Below are positions 33,374 through 46,468 of a DNA stretch of 64,000 nt, in pieces. The DNA is from Melitaea cinxia (lineage: Eukaryota; Arthropoda; Insecta; Lepidoptera; Nymphalidae): the NCBI RefSeq assembly GCF_905220565.1, contig NC_059397.1, positions 16,617,001 to 16,681,000 on the forward strand. Reading direction: 5' to 3'. The position numbers and the translations under genes are program-made. Under the pieces are notes generated by a model that saw only the letters and a list, made by a program, of their open reading frames with translations, had not been told where the DNA came from and made no database searches. Position 1 is the first letter of the stretch. Every line of letters begins with the position of its first letter.

Positions 33374-36300
33374 GTGAGTATATAATTCGTGAGCCAACAC
33401 AATATTGCTAATCAATAAACCGCAGATAATTCAGTACCAGTTATATCGGCAATGTACAATCAATGCGCGTAGGTATCAGCGTACTTCGGCTCAATGAACA
33501 GAAAACAAAATAAGTGGCTTAACTATATAGGTACATTACAAACACACTACCTTGTATAATTTGACAACTTAAAGAAATCAAGTAATCTAAACATAAATAC
33601 TCAAAATTATCAAAAGTGAAACCTTAGTACTATTCAAAGTTTCATAATCGTAAAAATATTTCTGCAATATTATAATGATTTTTACAATTTCACGCTTAGT
33701 GTTCATTTCTTCGTAAACATAAAATTGAAGTACGAGTGTTAAAAGAAATTTTGAAATCGTTACGAAATGTTTTTATCATACTTTTACTACGAAACGTTAA
33801 TTTAAATTCGCTCCATAATTTTATTTCAAGTTATACAAGCGTCCGCACATACGATTATTCAATAGATAAACCTACTGCGGTAATAATATTGGTAATACTT
33901 TAGAGTGGCAATAGATTAGATCATGGATGTAGATGCGTTCACCGCTGTTTTTACTCAATGGAAACCCAGTGTAAAAATATCTTTAGTTCTACGTAATAAA
34001 CTATTGCCTATATCTAAATATTTTATTAAAGGATATTGAATGTGAGTCTCTCTACGGCAGTTGACGCTAAAGGTAGTGTTTCGCGATTGATCGTTTACGG
34101 AAATCTAGTTTTAACGAGATATAGCTATGCAAAGAAATCATGACGAGATGAACTAGATAAATGTTTGATCACTATTATCATTATCGGTGTAAGTAATTAT
34201 CTTTTCTATTAAGAGGTTTAAATTTAAAGTTAAAAGTTTGAATTTTAATAACACCAGTCAATGAAATTTTTGTAGGTACTGACTTGGGCTATAAACTTGC
34301 AAATGTAGCGGATAATCATTTTTTGACATATATTTTGTTCGCAGAATTTAAATGCAAATAAATAACACATTAATAACAACGTAACATAAAATATTATCCT
34401 CGTAAAACACAACAAAGAGCTGGTTCCTAACTTATAAACGAAGGGGTTAAATGCAAACAAAGCAGACGAGGCCTTGGAAGTGGATTCGAGAACGTTCTAA
34501 TAGAAATAGGTAGGTAGCCTTAGTGCAACTGCATTATTGCAACAGCGGGCCTTGCATTCGCCGACCTACAGCGCCGGCCATGGACCAAAATACCCGCTTT
34601 CGCGCGCCATGCCCACTGGGTACTGAAATGCACATATTCACAGTTAGATAATTTCAAATTTCGAAAGCAACGTAACCCTTACAAAGAGCAAAACATTATT
34701 ACATCACGCTATAACGATTCCTGGGACAAGTAATACAAAAGTTAAACATTTGTAAAAGTTTCTTTTTGTTTCAATTTAGCTGAAACTTCGATACGTAAGA
34801 GGGTAACCGTTTTAAGATATTTGTGCTTTTGATAATGTTATGTAATATAAAAAACTTCAAGTTGTACGGCTTCGTTCTTTATTGAAAAGTTCAAATTTTG
34901 TGTAATATCTACAGCTCTCAGAAAAGTTAGATAGATCGATAAAAACTTTATTGTAGTCTCCACTGTTACAGTGAATAATGACTTACGTAGGGAAGCTAAA
35001 TAATAATAATATAAGTGTATGTACATATATATACACACTTACATACATACACATGCTATATACATAAGTAGTTACTTTATTGATGGATTTGTTTCAAAGT
35101 GTTTTCATGGTTTACTAGTTTGCATTGTTTGGTACAAAGAGTTTTGCTATACTTTTGCTTGGAATCTGAACTTATTTGAAGTATGTAATATTTTTCGGTC
35201 TGGTATAAAAAACTATCGATTACAATCTAGTCAAAAAAACTATTATACTTACGACAAGTAGTTGAGATTTTTTTTTAAACAAAAAGTAAAACTTTGTCCT
35301 CAATTTTACTTGTCTTAGATGTATATATAATATAATACTTTCTTCCCTTTCTTTTTGGATGTGTAGATAATAAAGATGATTTAACTTAAATAACGGAACA
35401 ATTAAGATTTTTCATAGCCATTCCTTCAATAAAACCTAAGTGTCACACAATACTGTCGGTGCTAGAAATACGATGCGGGTCGTAACGGAGGCAATTGTGG
35501 TTCCAGCGTGCCTACATATAAACATACACATAGAGGATGATAGCGCAACACGAGCCGCGTTCCAATTGGATTGGCAAATTCCAAGCGTTTTTGCTCTATG
35601 TTATGATATAATAGCTGCATCACTGAAGTCGTTATTAGATATGTTATGTATAGCGTCCTTCTTTGTATAAGTTTAATCATATTTACTTTGAAAATACAGT
35701 AAATCTATACAATATAAATGAAACTTTATTGTAAGGGCAAGAGGTATGTATAAAAGAAAAGCCAACATATTCACGAAAAAAAAAAAAAACAACGGTACGA
35801 AGTTTCTCGGGTCAGCTCGTAGAAATTAAAATAATTACTAAATTCGCATAAAACAATCCAATTGTGGAACAATATGAACAAATCAGACTTTTACTCGATA
35901 CCGTCAACACATTGAGTGATATCAGGATATCGGAGCAATCACACTATAATAAACGCGTGTGATCACAAACAGTCTGGACATCTCACCGAGTGTATTGTGT
36001 ATAGGCCCTTAGAAAGAGAAAATTGAACAAAACTGACGCTAGAAATGGTACATATCTCGGAATCATACATAATATCGCCGTGTTCTATAGATTTAAATAA
36101 AAATTGTAACGAATATTGAGAATGTACTTATGTAATAGTAACGATAAAATAAGATTGATAAAAAGTACGAGTAAATAAATGCAAAAGTTATGTTAATTTA
36201 TTGTAATAGCAAAAAAATATCATCTACAAATAAATAGAGATATATGTATTCAATTTTATTTCTCGATATATAATAATTGTTTAACGTTGGAACACCAACA

Positions 36301-37942
36301 AACGTCGCGGTGGGTCAAGATTCGATTCCGTCTCATTGATTACTGACGGTTAATATGATATTTTCACATCGTTACGTTTTAATCAAAATAAAATATTAGG
36401 CAATATGTTAGACACGATTTGACAAGATGGTCACGGTTTTTAACTACCTTTAACTATGTGTTTTTTACATTCTTTTATTTTGTACTCCAAACAAAGAACA
36501 AAAAATTAAGAGTAAGTTAAGAAAGCAGTGTAATATGCAACTCTATATTTCTCAAAACATAAACGTGTAAAAATTTACATAATTTTCTGTGTATGTTCTT
36601 GCTCAGTGAGATAAGCAATTCTACGTAGTTAAACAAACAGAAGAAGATACAGACGATAATTACAAAAGTAAACTGTACTTTAACCTCCACTGCGTATTAA
36701 CTATAAAAAATAATAGAATAATACATAATATGTTCAAGAATATAACGCATAGTTAAAAATTTGTTGTTGTTAAGATTTTAGTATCTACTTATCTGTTCTT
36801 TGTCCATACATGTGCGTCGGCCATCTCGTAAAATACCTAATGAACGTTGCATCTGCGGTTCCGTTCACTTAGTATGAAGCGGTTAGTTTAAGTTAATGCA
36901 CTTGTAGTTCGCTTGTATAGTATTCAATTTTATACAAAATTTACAACTGTTTCTTTTTTAAATGTATAATGATTGTATTTTGCATATTTTTTTTCTTTTT
37001 TATAAGCTTCCTTGTTCGTTTAAACAAAATTGTTTAATCATCTTTAGATCTATTAAACTGGAAACAAAAATGAACTTTCGATAACAATGCCATCGATCCT
37101 AGACCCGAAACGACCCAGATGAGTCACGTTGGTCGTTATCGTCAACATTTTTGGGCTTAAATAAATTAAAAAAAATGAGTTAGTAAGGACTTAACTTTTA
37201 TTTATAATCGCTTTAAGTGTTTGTGGGGAAAACCTGCGTACGTTGTCATTCATATTGTGTATTGTTATATAAAACCAAAAAGCTCTAGATGTTATTAAGG
37301 AGCGGAAAATTTTAGCAAGCGACATTGTATATAAAAATGCAGAATATCTATTGTAATATTTAAGTGCATAAAAAATAATCGAATGCAGCAAAACCAATGG
37401 TTAGTTTCAAGATCAGAGGTATCATTTAAATTGCAAGACAATAACTATTTGTATTCAACACCGATTGCAACAGCAATAAAAGGAGCATCGTAAAAGCAGA
37501 AAACATTCTCTTTGACGTTTATCTTAGCTTAAGACGTTCACCATTATCATACATAACATAATAGATTCTAAATATCGACAGACAAAAGACAGGCGACTGT
37601 AAAGGCTAAATATTTATTTTACGGCTCAACTAAATTTCCAAAGAAACTCTGAAACAAAGCTCTTTAGAAAAACTTGGGCGTTCGAAACAAAAGGACATTT
37701 CGATGAAGGGACGAGAAGGGAGCGCTGTAAATCAATGAGGACGAATAATAAAATTGCAGTGTCTCAGAATTATACGAGATAGATAGATGCGGGGAAGTAG
37801 TGGCCGAGACATCTGGCGAACGATACTTGCACTAACAATATACATTGCTGAAACACTTACTACACGTATTGTGCAATATTATTTTTGTTTTGTAATTGAA
37901 GGTTCTTATTTACTCTTATTTGTAAATAATTTTTATATTAGT
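33374..37942. other. Non-coding stretch
   Basis: No gene is visible. A GC-richer block at 34540-34640 contains GCGCCGGCCATGGACC and TTTCGCGCGCCATGCCC. A smaller one at 36815-36900 has GCGTCGGCCATCTCG, with a Pho-like GCCAT. A possible eroded B box (ATTCGATTCCG) lies at about 36322-36332. Frames near 35019, 35440 (+) and 35462 (-) show no domain. Confidence 0.5.
35790..35826 (-). repeat. RTE-like head fragment
   Basis: On the minus strand it reads ACGAGCTGACCCGAG followed by AAACTTCGTACCGTTG and a T-run, resembling the AGCTGACCCGGGCGAACTTC head of RTE-like remnants. Very short. Confidence 0.4.
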
Positions 37943-38105
37943 ACTAGCTGTGCCCCGAGGTTTCAGCCGTGTTAACTTGTGAAACAATTGGCCCAGTTTT
38001 CTTCGATAAAAATAAGCTATGCAACAAAAAAAGAAATTTTCAATTTGAATCAGTAGTTCCTGAGATTAGTGCGTTAAAAAAACTAATTCTTAAGCTTTAT
38101 AATTA
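37943..38105 (+). repeat. RTE-like remnant (CTAGCTGTGCCCCG head)
   Basis: Starts TACTAGCTGTGCCCCGAGG then TTTCAGCCGTGTTAAC, and ends with CAGTAGTTCCTGAGATTAG, GTGCGTTAAAAAAAC and CTTAAGCTTTATAA. This is a typical lepidopteran RTE-like remnant. Non-coding. Confidence 0.65.
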
Positions 38106-41100
38106 AATTAGAATAGATTTTAATATTTAAACATTTACATAACAAAGAGTATTACAAAAAAAAATACTAAGTATTAATCATACCTGTTTGACCGTGAATG
38201 ACCATTTAATGCTAACAATGTCAACAATTATTTATTTATACACATGCAATTATCATAATAATAAAAAAAAAACATAGAAAATTCAAAGATAAAACACTAT
38301 AATCGCATTCAAATGTATACAATAAAAACACCTAAAGTATTGTGCAAAACGGTAAACAGACAAAACTAGACTAGAATACATTATAAACACAAAAACAGCC
38401 GATACAAAACGAAATTCTACACGTGCCTTGTGCTGAAGTAGATGATAGTTATATAAAACAAAAATCACACATTAATAAGATCCTATGCCTATCATATATT
38501 AATGGAATGTGTTAAGAACGAAACCAGAAGACGCCAATTTTTCCCATATAAACTGTTTTATACGAATGTCGGAGAATGTAATAGTATATTGACAAAACCA
38601 GAATCTATTTCGGCAAAGAAATTGTATAAATTGGTCGATGAAGCTCAATCATTCATGTAATTGTACTAACATAAATGTATAATAACAGAGCGACATAGTC
38701 GCAGTAGCGGCAAAGCTCTTTAAAAAAGAAAAAAAAAAAAAAAAATAAGATCCTAAATCGAATCAAATCGGCGACGAACATCAGATACATGTCAAGGGAA
38801 CTAAGACCCAATCCCTTCATCTTCATCGATATGAACAATGCAGTTAAAATGGCAGCTCTAACTGTCAAGGTCGGACCTGAGCCACGCATAAGGCATAAAA
38901 TAACTTATTAACTTACTCACCCACTCTTTGTAACTGAGATCACTGCAAATATTACTTATAAAATCATAAGATCCGCCATTGTTATTACTTTAATAGTATT
39001 ACTGAACGAAAACAACCAACGCTTTAGTTTTCGTTAGAATTGAAAGAAAATAATATGTTAACAAAGTTTCGTGATTCGGTAATTTGTAAAAAAAATATAT
39101 TTATCAATTTTTTATTGTATAATTATATTAAAAATTTTCTTGTGTTTGAAAGGTATCAAGAGAAGATCTAGTTAAAATAAAATGAAAAAAAAAAAAAACT
39201 TAGTAATATAATGAATAAAATTACTTATACCGAGTTCCGTTCTTCTCGAAACTTAATCCCGTATCTTGAAGTTGGAAAGTACTCGTAAACACGTCGAGAA
39301 CAAGTTTAACTTGAAGTTAGCTTAGAACAAGTAACAGAAACTACAAAAGATTGATTTAAATGAAATGTTGGATTTATGTACTTTCTTTTACTGTGAGAAA
39401 TACACTAATGTACTAATAGTCTTGTATTGCACTTTGAGTTATATATATAGAGATATAGTAAGAGATTGGTATGTTTAGTCTGTTTAAAAGGACATAGGGT
39501 ATATTATCTAGAAAGTTTCAACATCTGTTAGTGGTTCTAAACTATAAACGTTCAAAAATATCGTAAACGCTTTTGAAAATGCAACAAATATCGTTGGAAC
39601 ATAAAAATAACCAACTTGTTTTAAGTTTAAATAGCTCCCACATTTCGTAGAGTTTACACTCACCTAAAGTTACTCCTTAAAGTGCGTGACTGCTTAAACA
39701 TCACGTTAACTTATGTATTTCAGCAACTTAAACAAACACTTGAAGACAATAAGTACTAACAAAAAATTACGTAATATTTTGACTGCACGATTTAAGTGTT
39801 CTCAAACTTTCTCAGATCTTTAACGAGTTCATAGTTATGATTCAATCGCAAAGAAAATAACAATTAATATTAATAATGATCTACTTAACTATTTAGTAAT
39901 AAAGCAAAAATGACTAAAAATTCTAAAGCGATAACACATCTATATAAATACCGGTGGACAAACTTCTTAATCTATCGAATGTTCGAAACAAAACAGAAGT
40001 TATATTGTTAAGATGAAATGATTCTACGATGCTTCAGTAGGCGCACTACGTAAAGAACCGGACGGTAAACAAAGCACAGGTCAACGGCATCGCATCGCTG
40101 CACTCAACAACGCAAACAGACCAGCAAACTAAATACTAAATATTTTTCATTTCATATAGCATACAAGCGCAAAAGGTAGTAGGTATCAGTGGGCAAATGT
40201 AGGTTATATGGAAGTGCGTTATACAGAGGAAACCAGTTTGTCCGTCGGCAATAACATTGGTCGAATATAAAATAAGAACAACTGCTAATAATAGCGCCAC
40301 TGACGCAAAAACATGTGGAAAGTAAGAATGTTGAAGAAAATAAAAAGCAAAATTAAGACAAACAATAACATTTAGGACGAACGTTGCAAATGCAAATTGT
40401 AATGACGATACACTCAAACGCAGCGTCATATCGTGATTTTGCATTTTTGGCTTTACCCGACTACATTCGAATTCTAAATATAATTTTTACAAAGCGTTCC
40501 GTGACCCCACACTGCGCTATTAAAATACTCGTAATCAAACGTCAGATGGGAGATTAAGATAAAAACTTGTAAAGAAAATGTGCATGCATAAGCGTGCAAC
40601 AATAAAAATAATTAATTAATGGAAAAACACGAGTACGTATTGAATATATTTTTGTTTAGATAAAAATAAATTCACTTTGTTTTCTTTGCGGTCGGTGTCA
40701 GTTTCAAAATATTGTAATAAATCACGAAACCAATATGTAGCGTGTTTAATTAAATGATTTAACACGACAGGTACAAATAAAAACTGACACTTGAATCTTT
40801 AATGAGTCGTTTACGTTATCATTATTGGTAGTTCCGAGGAAAAATAATATTATTCAGGTGTCGCTTTAGCTAAAAGATTTAATTTATTTGTCAGTTCTTT
40901 TTTAGCTTCTACTTGATTTAAAATAAAATACTAATTGTAAATTAGTTGTTGTGACAAAAGTATTTGATTTTAAAAATGTTAGTCATTTGTATATTTTGAG
41001 GGCCCATTTAAAATAAATAATCAAGTTCCTGACCAGGTTAGATATTACTTGACATGATTGAAATACAGATAATAAATAAATAAATATCTTATAACATACA

Positions 41101-41199
41101 CACACGTAATATATCTATTATTGAATGAATTCTGAGATGATTTCAATAAGACTGGGAATCATAAATGCTAGTTTACTGGCTAGGAGTGAGTAACGACAG

Positions 41200-41800
41200 C
41201 CCGGCTATAACGTGACGCAAATGTGTATAGGTGAGGTGGTAATTGTGGCAGATCGTATTTGTGAATGGAGTGTAGAATCTCGCTTCACACGGTACACGGA
41301 GTGAGTAATCGTCGTAGTGAATCGTCTATGAACACTATTTCCGTCCGGCGCGGTGGGAACATCGAGTATCGGCCGTGGTGTGGGCGACGCCTGGTTCTCT
41401 GACCTCTTTACTTCGCTATGCTGTTAGGTGACGCAATCCTAGCAGGTATTATTATCTTTATGCTAAATAAAAAATCTCGTTTTAAATTATTTTTAAAAAT
41501 GGACAAAATTTTATGAAAAATGTATTCAAGGCCTGTCTTTTCTTTAACTTCTTGAATTCCGCTTGTCAGTTCCACTGACATTGTTCAGCAATTAGTCGGT
41601 AAAAACGATAATTAAAGGAGTATCTTGAAGAGCGTGCAACATTAGATCCGGTAGCGAAGGGCGCAGGCGGAATGCGACCGCGCGGGGACCATCTCGACAA
41701 AAACTCTTCGTTACCTGCCTGCCATTGACCTCGGCTCTGATTAGCCGCGCCACCTCGTGATGCATCGATGCAAGGCACGGACATCTAATCCGATTTTTTC
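41200..41800. promoter_or_regulatory. Two adjacent GC-richer islands
   Basis: Blocks at about 41200-41420 and 41620-41800 are separated by AT-rich DNA. The first has TTCCGTCCGGCGCGGTGGG. The second has GGCGGAATGCGACCGCGCGG, GCTCTGATTAGCCGCG (homeodomain GATTAG), the 12-bp palindrome TGCATCGATGCA (41762-41773) and ATCTAATCCG (Otd-type TAATCC). A 72-codon minus frame overlaps without domain. Candidate enhancer. Confidence 0.32.
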
Positions 41801-42999
41801 CACTGAGTATTTTAAACGCATAAATTAATTTGGAGCATTGACTTCAATTTTTTAAACGCTTTCAATAAATTGAATCCGTAAACAAAGGGTCTATTTTTTA
41901 TCAGGCGTACTACGATCTGGTAGGTAAAAATAATTTAAATTTTACTTACAAATAATTTTGGAAACAAACAGCTTTTACCTGTGAAAAAAAAATTATTAAA
42001 TGAGTAGCGCAGATTAACAGTGGGAATGATAATTTAGTTAAATCACATTAGGACATCAAAAACATCGGGGAACTGTTCAATGAAACTGCTTAGTATTCAA
42101 GCAGCGGACCGGCTCGCGCTGCCCGTACTCGTACTCGTACAAAAGCTAATGTAGTTTTACGTATAACAGGTAATTGTACCGCAGTTACCCTAAATGTTTA
42201 ATGAAATTGACTGTGTTCTCTACAGGATTTACTTTTGTTACGCGTTATTTTATACATAAACATTTTCTTTTTTGAAGAGTTTTATACCTACATGGGTTAT
42301 TTGAAATATTATGAATTATATTTTATTGTAATTTGACAAATTGTCTTTTAAGGTAATAACATATATCACATATTTTACATACATCAATAATAAATAACAA
42401 TCAAAAAACAAATAATAATCAACATATGTACATTATTTTACTCTGTAAAATTCTTTGACAAAGAACGATCTTTTGAAATTTTAAATTTAACATATGCTAA
42501 ACTGTAGCCAGTCGGAAGACTGTTCTAAAAGTGTAATAACAATATCTCATCCTGCCCATTTTTTATATTTTATTAATGGTGTCCCGTAAACTATGGCGGA
42601 ACGTATTCTAAGCGTGATATATCACAGTTACAAGTTCATTAGTTCTCAAGTTAATTCTGGTCGCTAACAATCATTAAGTGAGGATAAAAGCCATTCGTTT
42701 TCTATTCCAATGACAGTATCAAATGTTGACTTATAATAGAATACATCTTAGATGTGCTTGTTTATAATTTATATGAGCAATTTATAAGGTTGTTTCAAAT
42801 AACGATGTTATATTTTCCTTCTTTTAATTATTAAAATATATAACACCGTCACATATGATACTTTTATAGCCCTTGATTTCTTTGAAATACTATAAAATAT
42901 TAGTCAGGAGAGCTTTTTCTACGTGATTTAGTATTTTACAGGACGGTTTTGTTAACAGCATTTTAAAATAAAATTTAACTTTCTTTAAAAGATGGCTTC

Positions 43000-43270
43000 C
43001 GTTTTTCAAACGTCAACCGATAGAGACACACATTTCGTACGGCACGAGACACTTTCCCCTAATCCCATAGGGTATGTACAGGTTTTCCATTATTTATGGT
43101 GTCCGGTTTTAGAGGCAGGTGATACTAATGGTGTCGCCGTGACAAATCATGGTAAACAAACTTAATAGAGAACAAAATCGATTGATAAAGAAATCTACTC
43201 TTGCTACTGGCGTGCTTGTAATTCCGGAGGCTCGGACACGACCATATCCATCACACGATGTACGTATATG
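43000..43270. promoter_or_regulatory. Candidate regulatory island
   Basis: A complex block with CCATTATTTATGG (43088-43100; posterior-Hox-like TTTATGG), ATGGTAAACAAAC (forkhead-like), ATCGATTGATAAAG and GTAATTCCGGAGGCTCGG. Non-coding. The Hox and forkhead readings are motif inference. Confidence 0.28.
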
Positions 43271-44262
43271 ATAATACCGTAGAAAGAATGCAGGCTTGTG
43301 AGGCTTGACTATTTGAAGAGCGATGTTTTTTAAGTAGACTTTACGAATAAATGCATTTAACGTTTTACAGAAATTCTTTTAACTGAATTTAGACTTAATT
43401 ACTTTCCTTTCTATTAAAAATATTATTAGTTCCGCATAATTTATTTTAATTCTTTATATCCAAAAATTATTTTATTAAAATCTTAAAACAATTACTAATA
43501 ATAAATAAGTATATTTTATCACAAAATTGTATCCCATTAAAAATTGTTCGCTTATTTTCAAACAAACAATTTACAAAAAAAATTTTCTATCCTTACATCG
43601 GATTGCAATAACGAAACGCATAATACCTATAGCTTAAAAGCAAATTACGGTTATGATTTCATAGATTTCAAAACTGAATTATCCTACACAAATTGGTAGT
43701 AGTTAAAGAGTGAAACAAAACTATAAATCTACGTTTTCTTGCAGCATTCAATAGATTGCATCGGCTCCAAGGAGAACTTGTCTCTTAGAATACCATCGCT
43801 GCATCGGAACATTTTGCAACCGACGTTATCGTAACTCGTTACAGGTAAACTAAACGTGTTTCCCATGTTACTGAAATTAATAATGCTGTATTTGACATCT
43901 GCTTGTTTATTCGTCATTCGATCATTAAAGTAAAAAAAAAAAAAAAAACTGGTGGCCTGTCGGAGTTTATAAGCAGAATACAAAACGGGTGCTGTTTTAT
44001 CTCAACTACTAAACTACAACTTTTAGATTGACTGTTTGATTTAAAAATATGCGACAGATAACGTGAAATTTAACGGTGAATTAAGAAAATCTTGTCACAA
44101 ACTTTTATCTCTTAGATACTGCCATATGATGGATTGTTGAAACTCTCTCAGCAACGAGTGAAATTTACCCTTAAAATCCAGAATGGAGAAAAAACAAAAA
44201 TAGAAGTATTCTTTTTGAGCACTCTACTGATTAGTCTAACGAACTTCGAACTACATAAAACT

Positions 44263-44395
44263 AGCTTTTACTAGCCCGTTGGCGCAGGTTGTAGTGACCC
44301 TGCTTTCTGCTCCGGGGGTTGCGGGTTTGATTCCCACCCCGAGTCTGGGTGTAATATAAATATTTATTTATATATGTGTTATTATAGGTATATTT
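44263..44395 (+). repeat. tRNA-derived SINE, family D
   Basis: A good pol III promoter pair is visible: A box TAGCCCGTTGGCGCAGG (44272-44288) and B box GGTTTGATTCC (44324-44334), about 35 bp apart. The B-box arm CGGGTTTGATTCCCACCCCG follows. The body then turns AT-rich (AATATAAATATTTATTTA). It is distinct from family A in its head. The end is uncertain. Confidence 0.75.
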
Positions 44396-45848
44396 ATCGA
44401 AAAAAGAAAATGTAGCTATATACCAGTTGCTTACTTTAGGAACAGATGACCGTGTGTGTATTGTGTAGATATTTATTTATTATTTATTATTAAAACTGTA
44501 AAAAAAACTTCACATAAATGATAGTAGGAGTCAGTGATTTAAAGTTAATTTGTCGTACTTTGATTTTTTTAGACTCGATAAATGTCTCGTTCAATCATGT
44601 TATATAAATATACGCGTAATGTATTATTGCGAACCTCAGATTTATCGTCAGCATTACAAGCGGGAGGCGTAGCGGAACAGTAGGTAAGCTCGTAAGAGAA
44701 GTAATTACATGTGAAATAGTGGCTATAAAATGTCCCTTATTACCATCTAGGCTCATCTACTACTGTTTATTTATTTCGTTTACGGCGCAGATTATCGCTA
44801 TTCCATTAGCCTAAGTTGATATCAAGCCACTTCGTTTTGTATATGTACCAATATTATCGTACTCTGTCTTTCTGTTTTGTTGAGTTGTTTGGTTGTTAAA
44901 GTTAGTAGTAACAGCTGAATCGCTGCAATAAATACTATAAAATTTAGAATCAAGATAACTTAATAGCAGATATTCTATGAAGTTTCGGTAGGTATTTTTA
45001 TTATTAAGCATGTAAAACCTATAATAGTTGATTTTAAAAAGGCTTAATTACCCAAATAACAATTAATTTGGGTAAATATTATATTAATGATAAAATTTTG
45101 GGTTTATTAGCGCCGTAATTAATGCAAGACATGGCTGAATTTACAATGATTGATGGCTTTTGAAAGGGTCGCTGTTGAGTTTCTTTCTTACTCATCTCAA
45201 CAGAATATGGATTCCAAATCTGTGGTAGTTTCACATAGTCTATAATATTAAGGTTCTTTCAAAACTTACTTAGATGCATTTTTCAACAACTTTATTATAC
45301 GTAATAATGTATTAAAAACCATTTTTTTTTTCCATAAATAAGCCAGGACGTAAAAATTCACTTGTATATGGTTTGGTGTATTCCATGAAACATATAACAT
45401 ATAAGTACACAATAAGTACGCTAAGCCGAGACCACTCAGAATTTTAATGTTCCTTTCAAGTTTTGAACTTGTTCATTACAAATCTGACGAAAATGCAGAG
45501 ATGTTTTATGAACCATTTTATTACTTACATTACCTCAATATGATATGAGGAATACTAATTAGAGTCACGTAAGCCAAAGATACCAAAGATAGCCAAAGAT
45601 ATACGATAAATACAAATAAAGGTACCAATGATATTGGGCGTAGAAATTAAATCGGTCCGTTTTTAAATGATGGCTTCGATCGTCATAAACGTTGTTTAGG
45701 AATAAAAGATTGAAGGTGTTTTTTGAGAAGCTACAAATCTGTGTATAATGTACAGTACATATCGATGTTTTTTTTTTTTACTTGTTTTTTATTGATTTGA
45801 ACTATACAAAATTTTGTTGTAATTTGTGATATTTTAATTTACTGCTTT
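44396..45848. other. Non-coding stretch
   Basis: AT-rich with no gene. A hairpin TTACCCAAAT/ATTTGGGTAA (45048-45057 with 45066-45075) has an 8-base loop. Repeated short words GATACCAAAGATAGCC and AAAGATATACG lie near 45580-45610. Nothing else to annotate. Confidence 0.55.
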
Positions 45849-45851
45849 AAT

Positions 45852-46240
45852 TTGGAGAAAAGTGCAGCTCAAGCGTATAAAATGCTTACAGAATATTACA
45901 TTGATAATGTTTTAACTTATAAATTACGCAGAGAAAAATTTCTCCGTTTCAAGAGTGGCACAATTGATGCGTTTGACAAGTATAGGTACGTAGGAGGACA
46001 ACAAGACAACAAAGTTATGTTCTTTTATGGTAGCGTTCGGACTCGTGTTGAGGCATTAGTAAGAAAAAAGTATTAAATAGCAGGTATGTGGAAGATTTTT
46101 TCATTTCCACTGTATTTAAGGGACATGGTTCTTCGGGATTATGGTTGTTCCAAAGGATGCAGCATTATTTAGTAGGTCAACAGTACAATTATTTTGAAAA
46201 AATTAAGAAAAAAATGTTAAAATATGAGTGGTTTAAAAAA
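45852..46240 (+). pseudogene. Broken mariner-like transposase relic
   Basis: The frame opening at 45855 encodes EKSAAQAYKMLTEYY..NVLT..EKFLRFKSGTIDAFDKYR. This lines up with the N-terminal helix-turn-helix of irritans/cecropia-type mariner transposases, where K(S/T)AAEAHR.L...YG...L....C..WF.RFKSG.FD..DKER is usual; the expected Cys and Trp are lost. The frame then diverges and stops at 46074-46076. Downstream, an LFQRMQHYL..YNYFEK frame (about 46149-46210) could be a worn transposase C-terminus, but that is weak. The DD(34)D catalytic core is missing, so it is inactive. I could not find its terminal repeats. Confidence 0.55.
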
Positions 46241-46468
46241 TAAAATATTTTTCGAAAGGTAATTTAAAAGCAAAGATGGGTAAAATTAGTAACTTTCATA
46301 GAGCAATGCTTTTATTTATCTGTTATTTACATTATTTTCAAATTAAAACATTTTTTACACTAAAAACAAAACGGATCGAATTAATTTGTAGGCCTAATTA
46401 ATGTGATAAAAAATTAACGACAAAAAATATCGAAGTGAAAAATGGAATACTAAACATATACAACGGTG

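Larger units (their letters stand above)
38106..44262. other. Non-coding stretch with two main islands
   Basis: No gene is visible. A minus-strand frame at 40136-40444 has hydrophobic stretches but no family I know (see rejected items). Islands at 41200-41420 together with 41620-41800, and at 43000-43270, are listed separately. A short GTACTC run lies at about 42124-42139. Several A- or T-runs occur, for example near 38725 and 39185. Confidence 0.5.

Noticed and set aside
36300..36345. B-box-like ATTCGATTCCG suggesting a tRNA or SINE
   Set aside because: No matching A box or cloverleaf arms and no second copy in the window; too weak.
40136..40444. Minus-strand frame of 102 codons with two hydrophobic stretches
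   Set aside because: No known domain, no splice context I can defend, and T-rich DNA on one strand easily gives hydrophobic peptides. Kept out pending RNA or conservation evidence.
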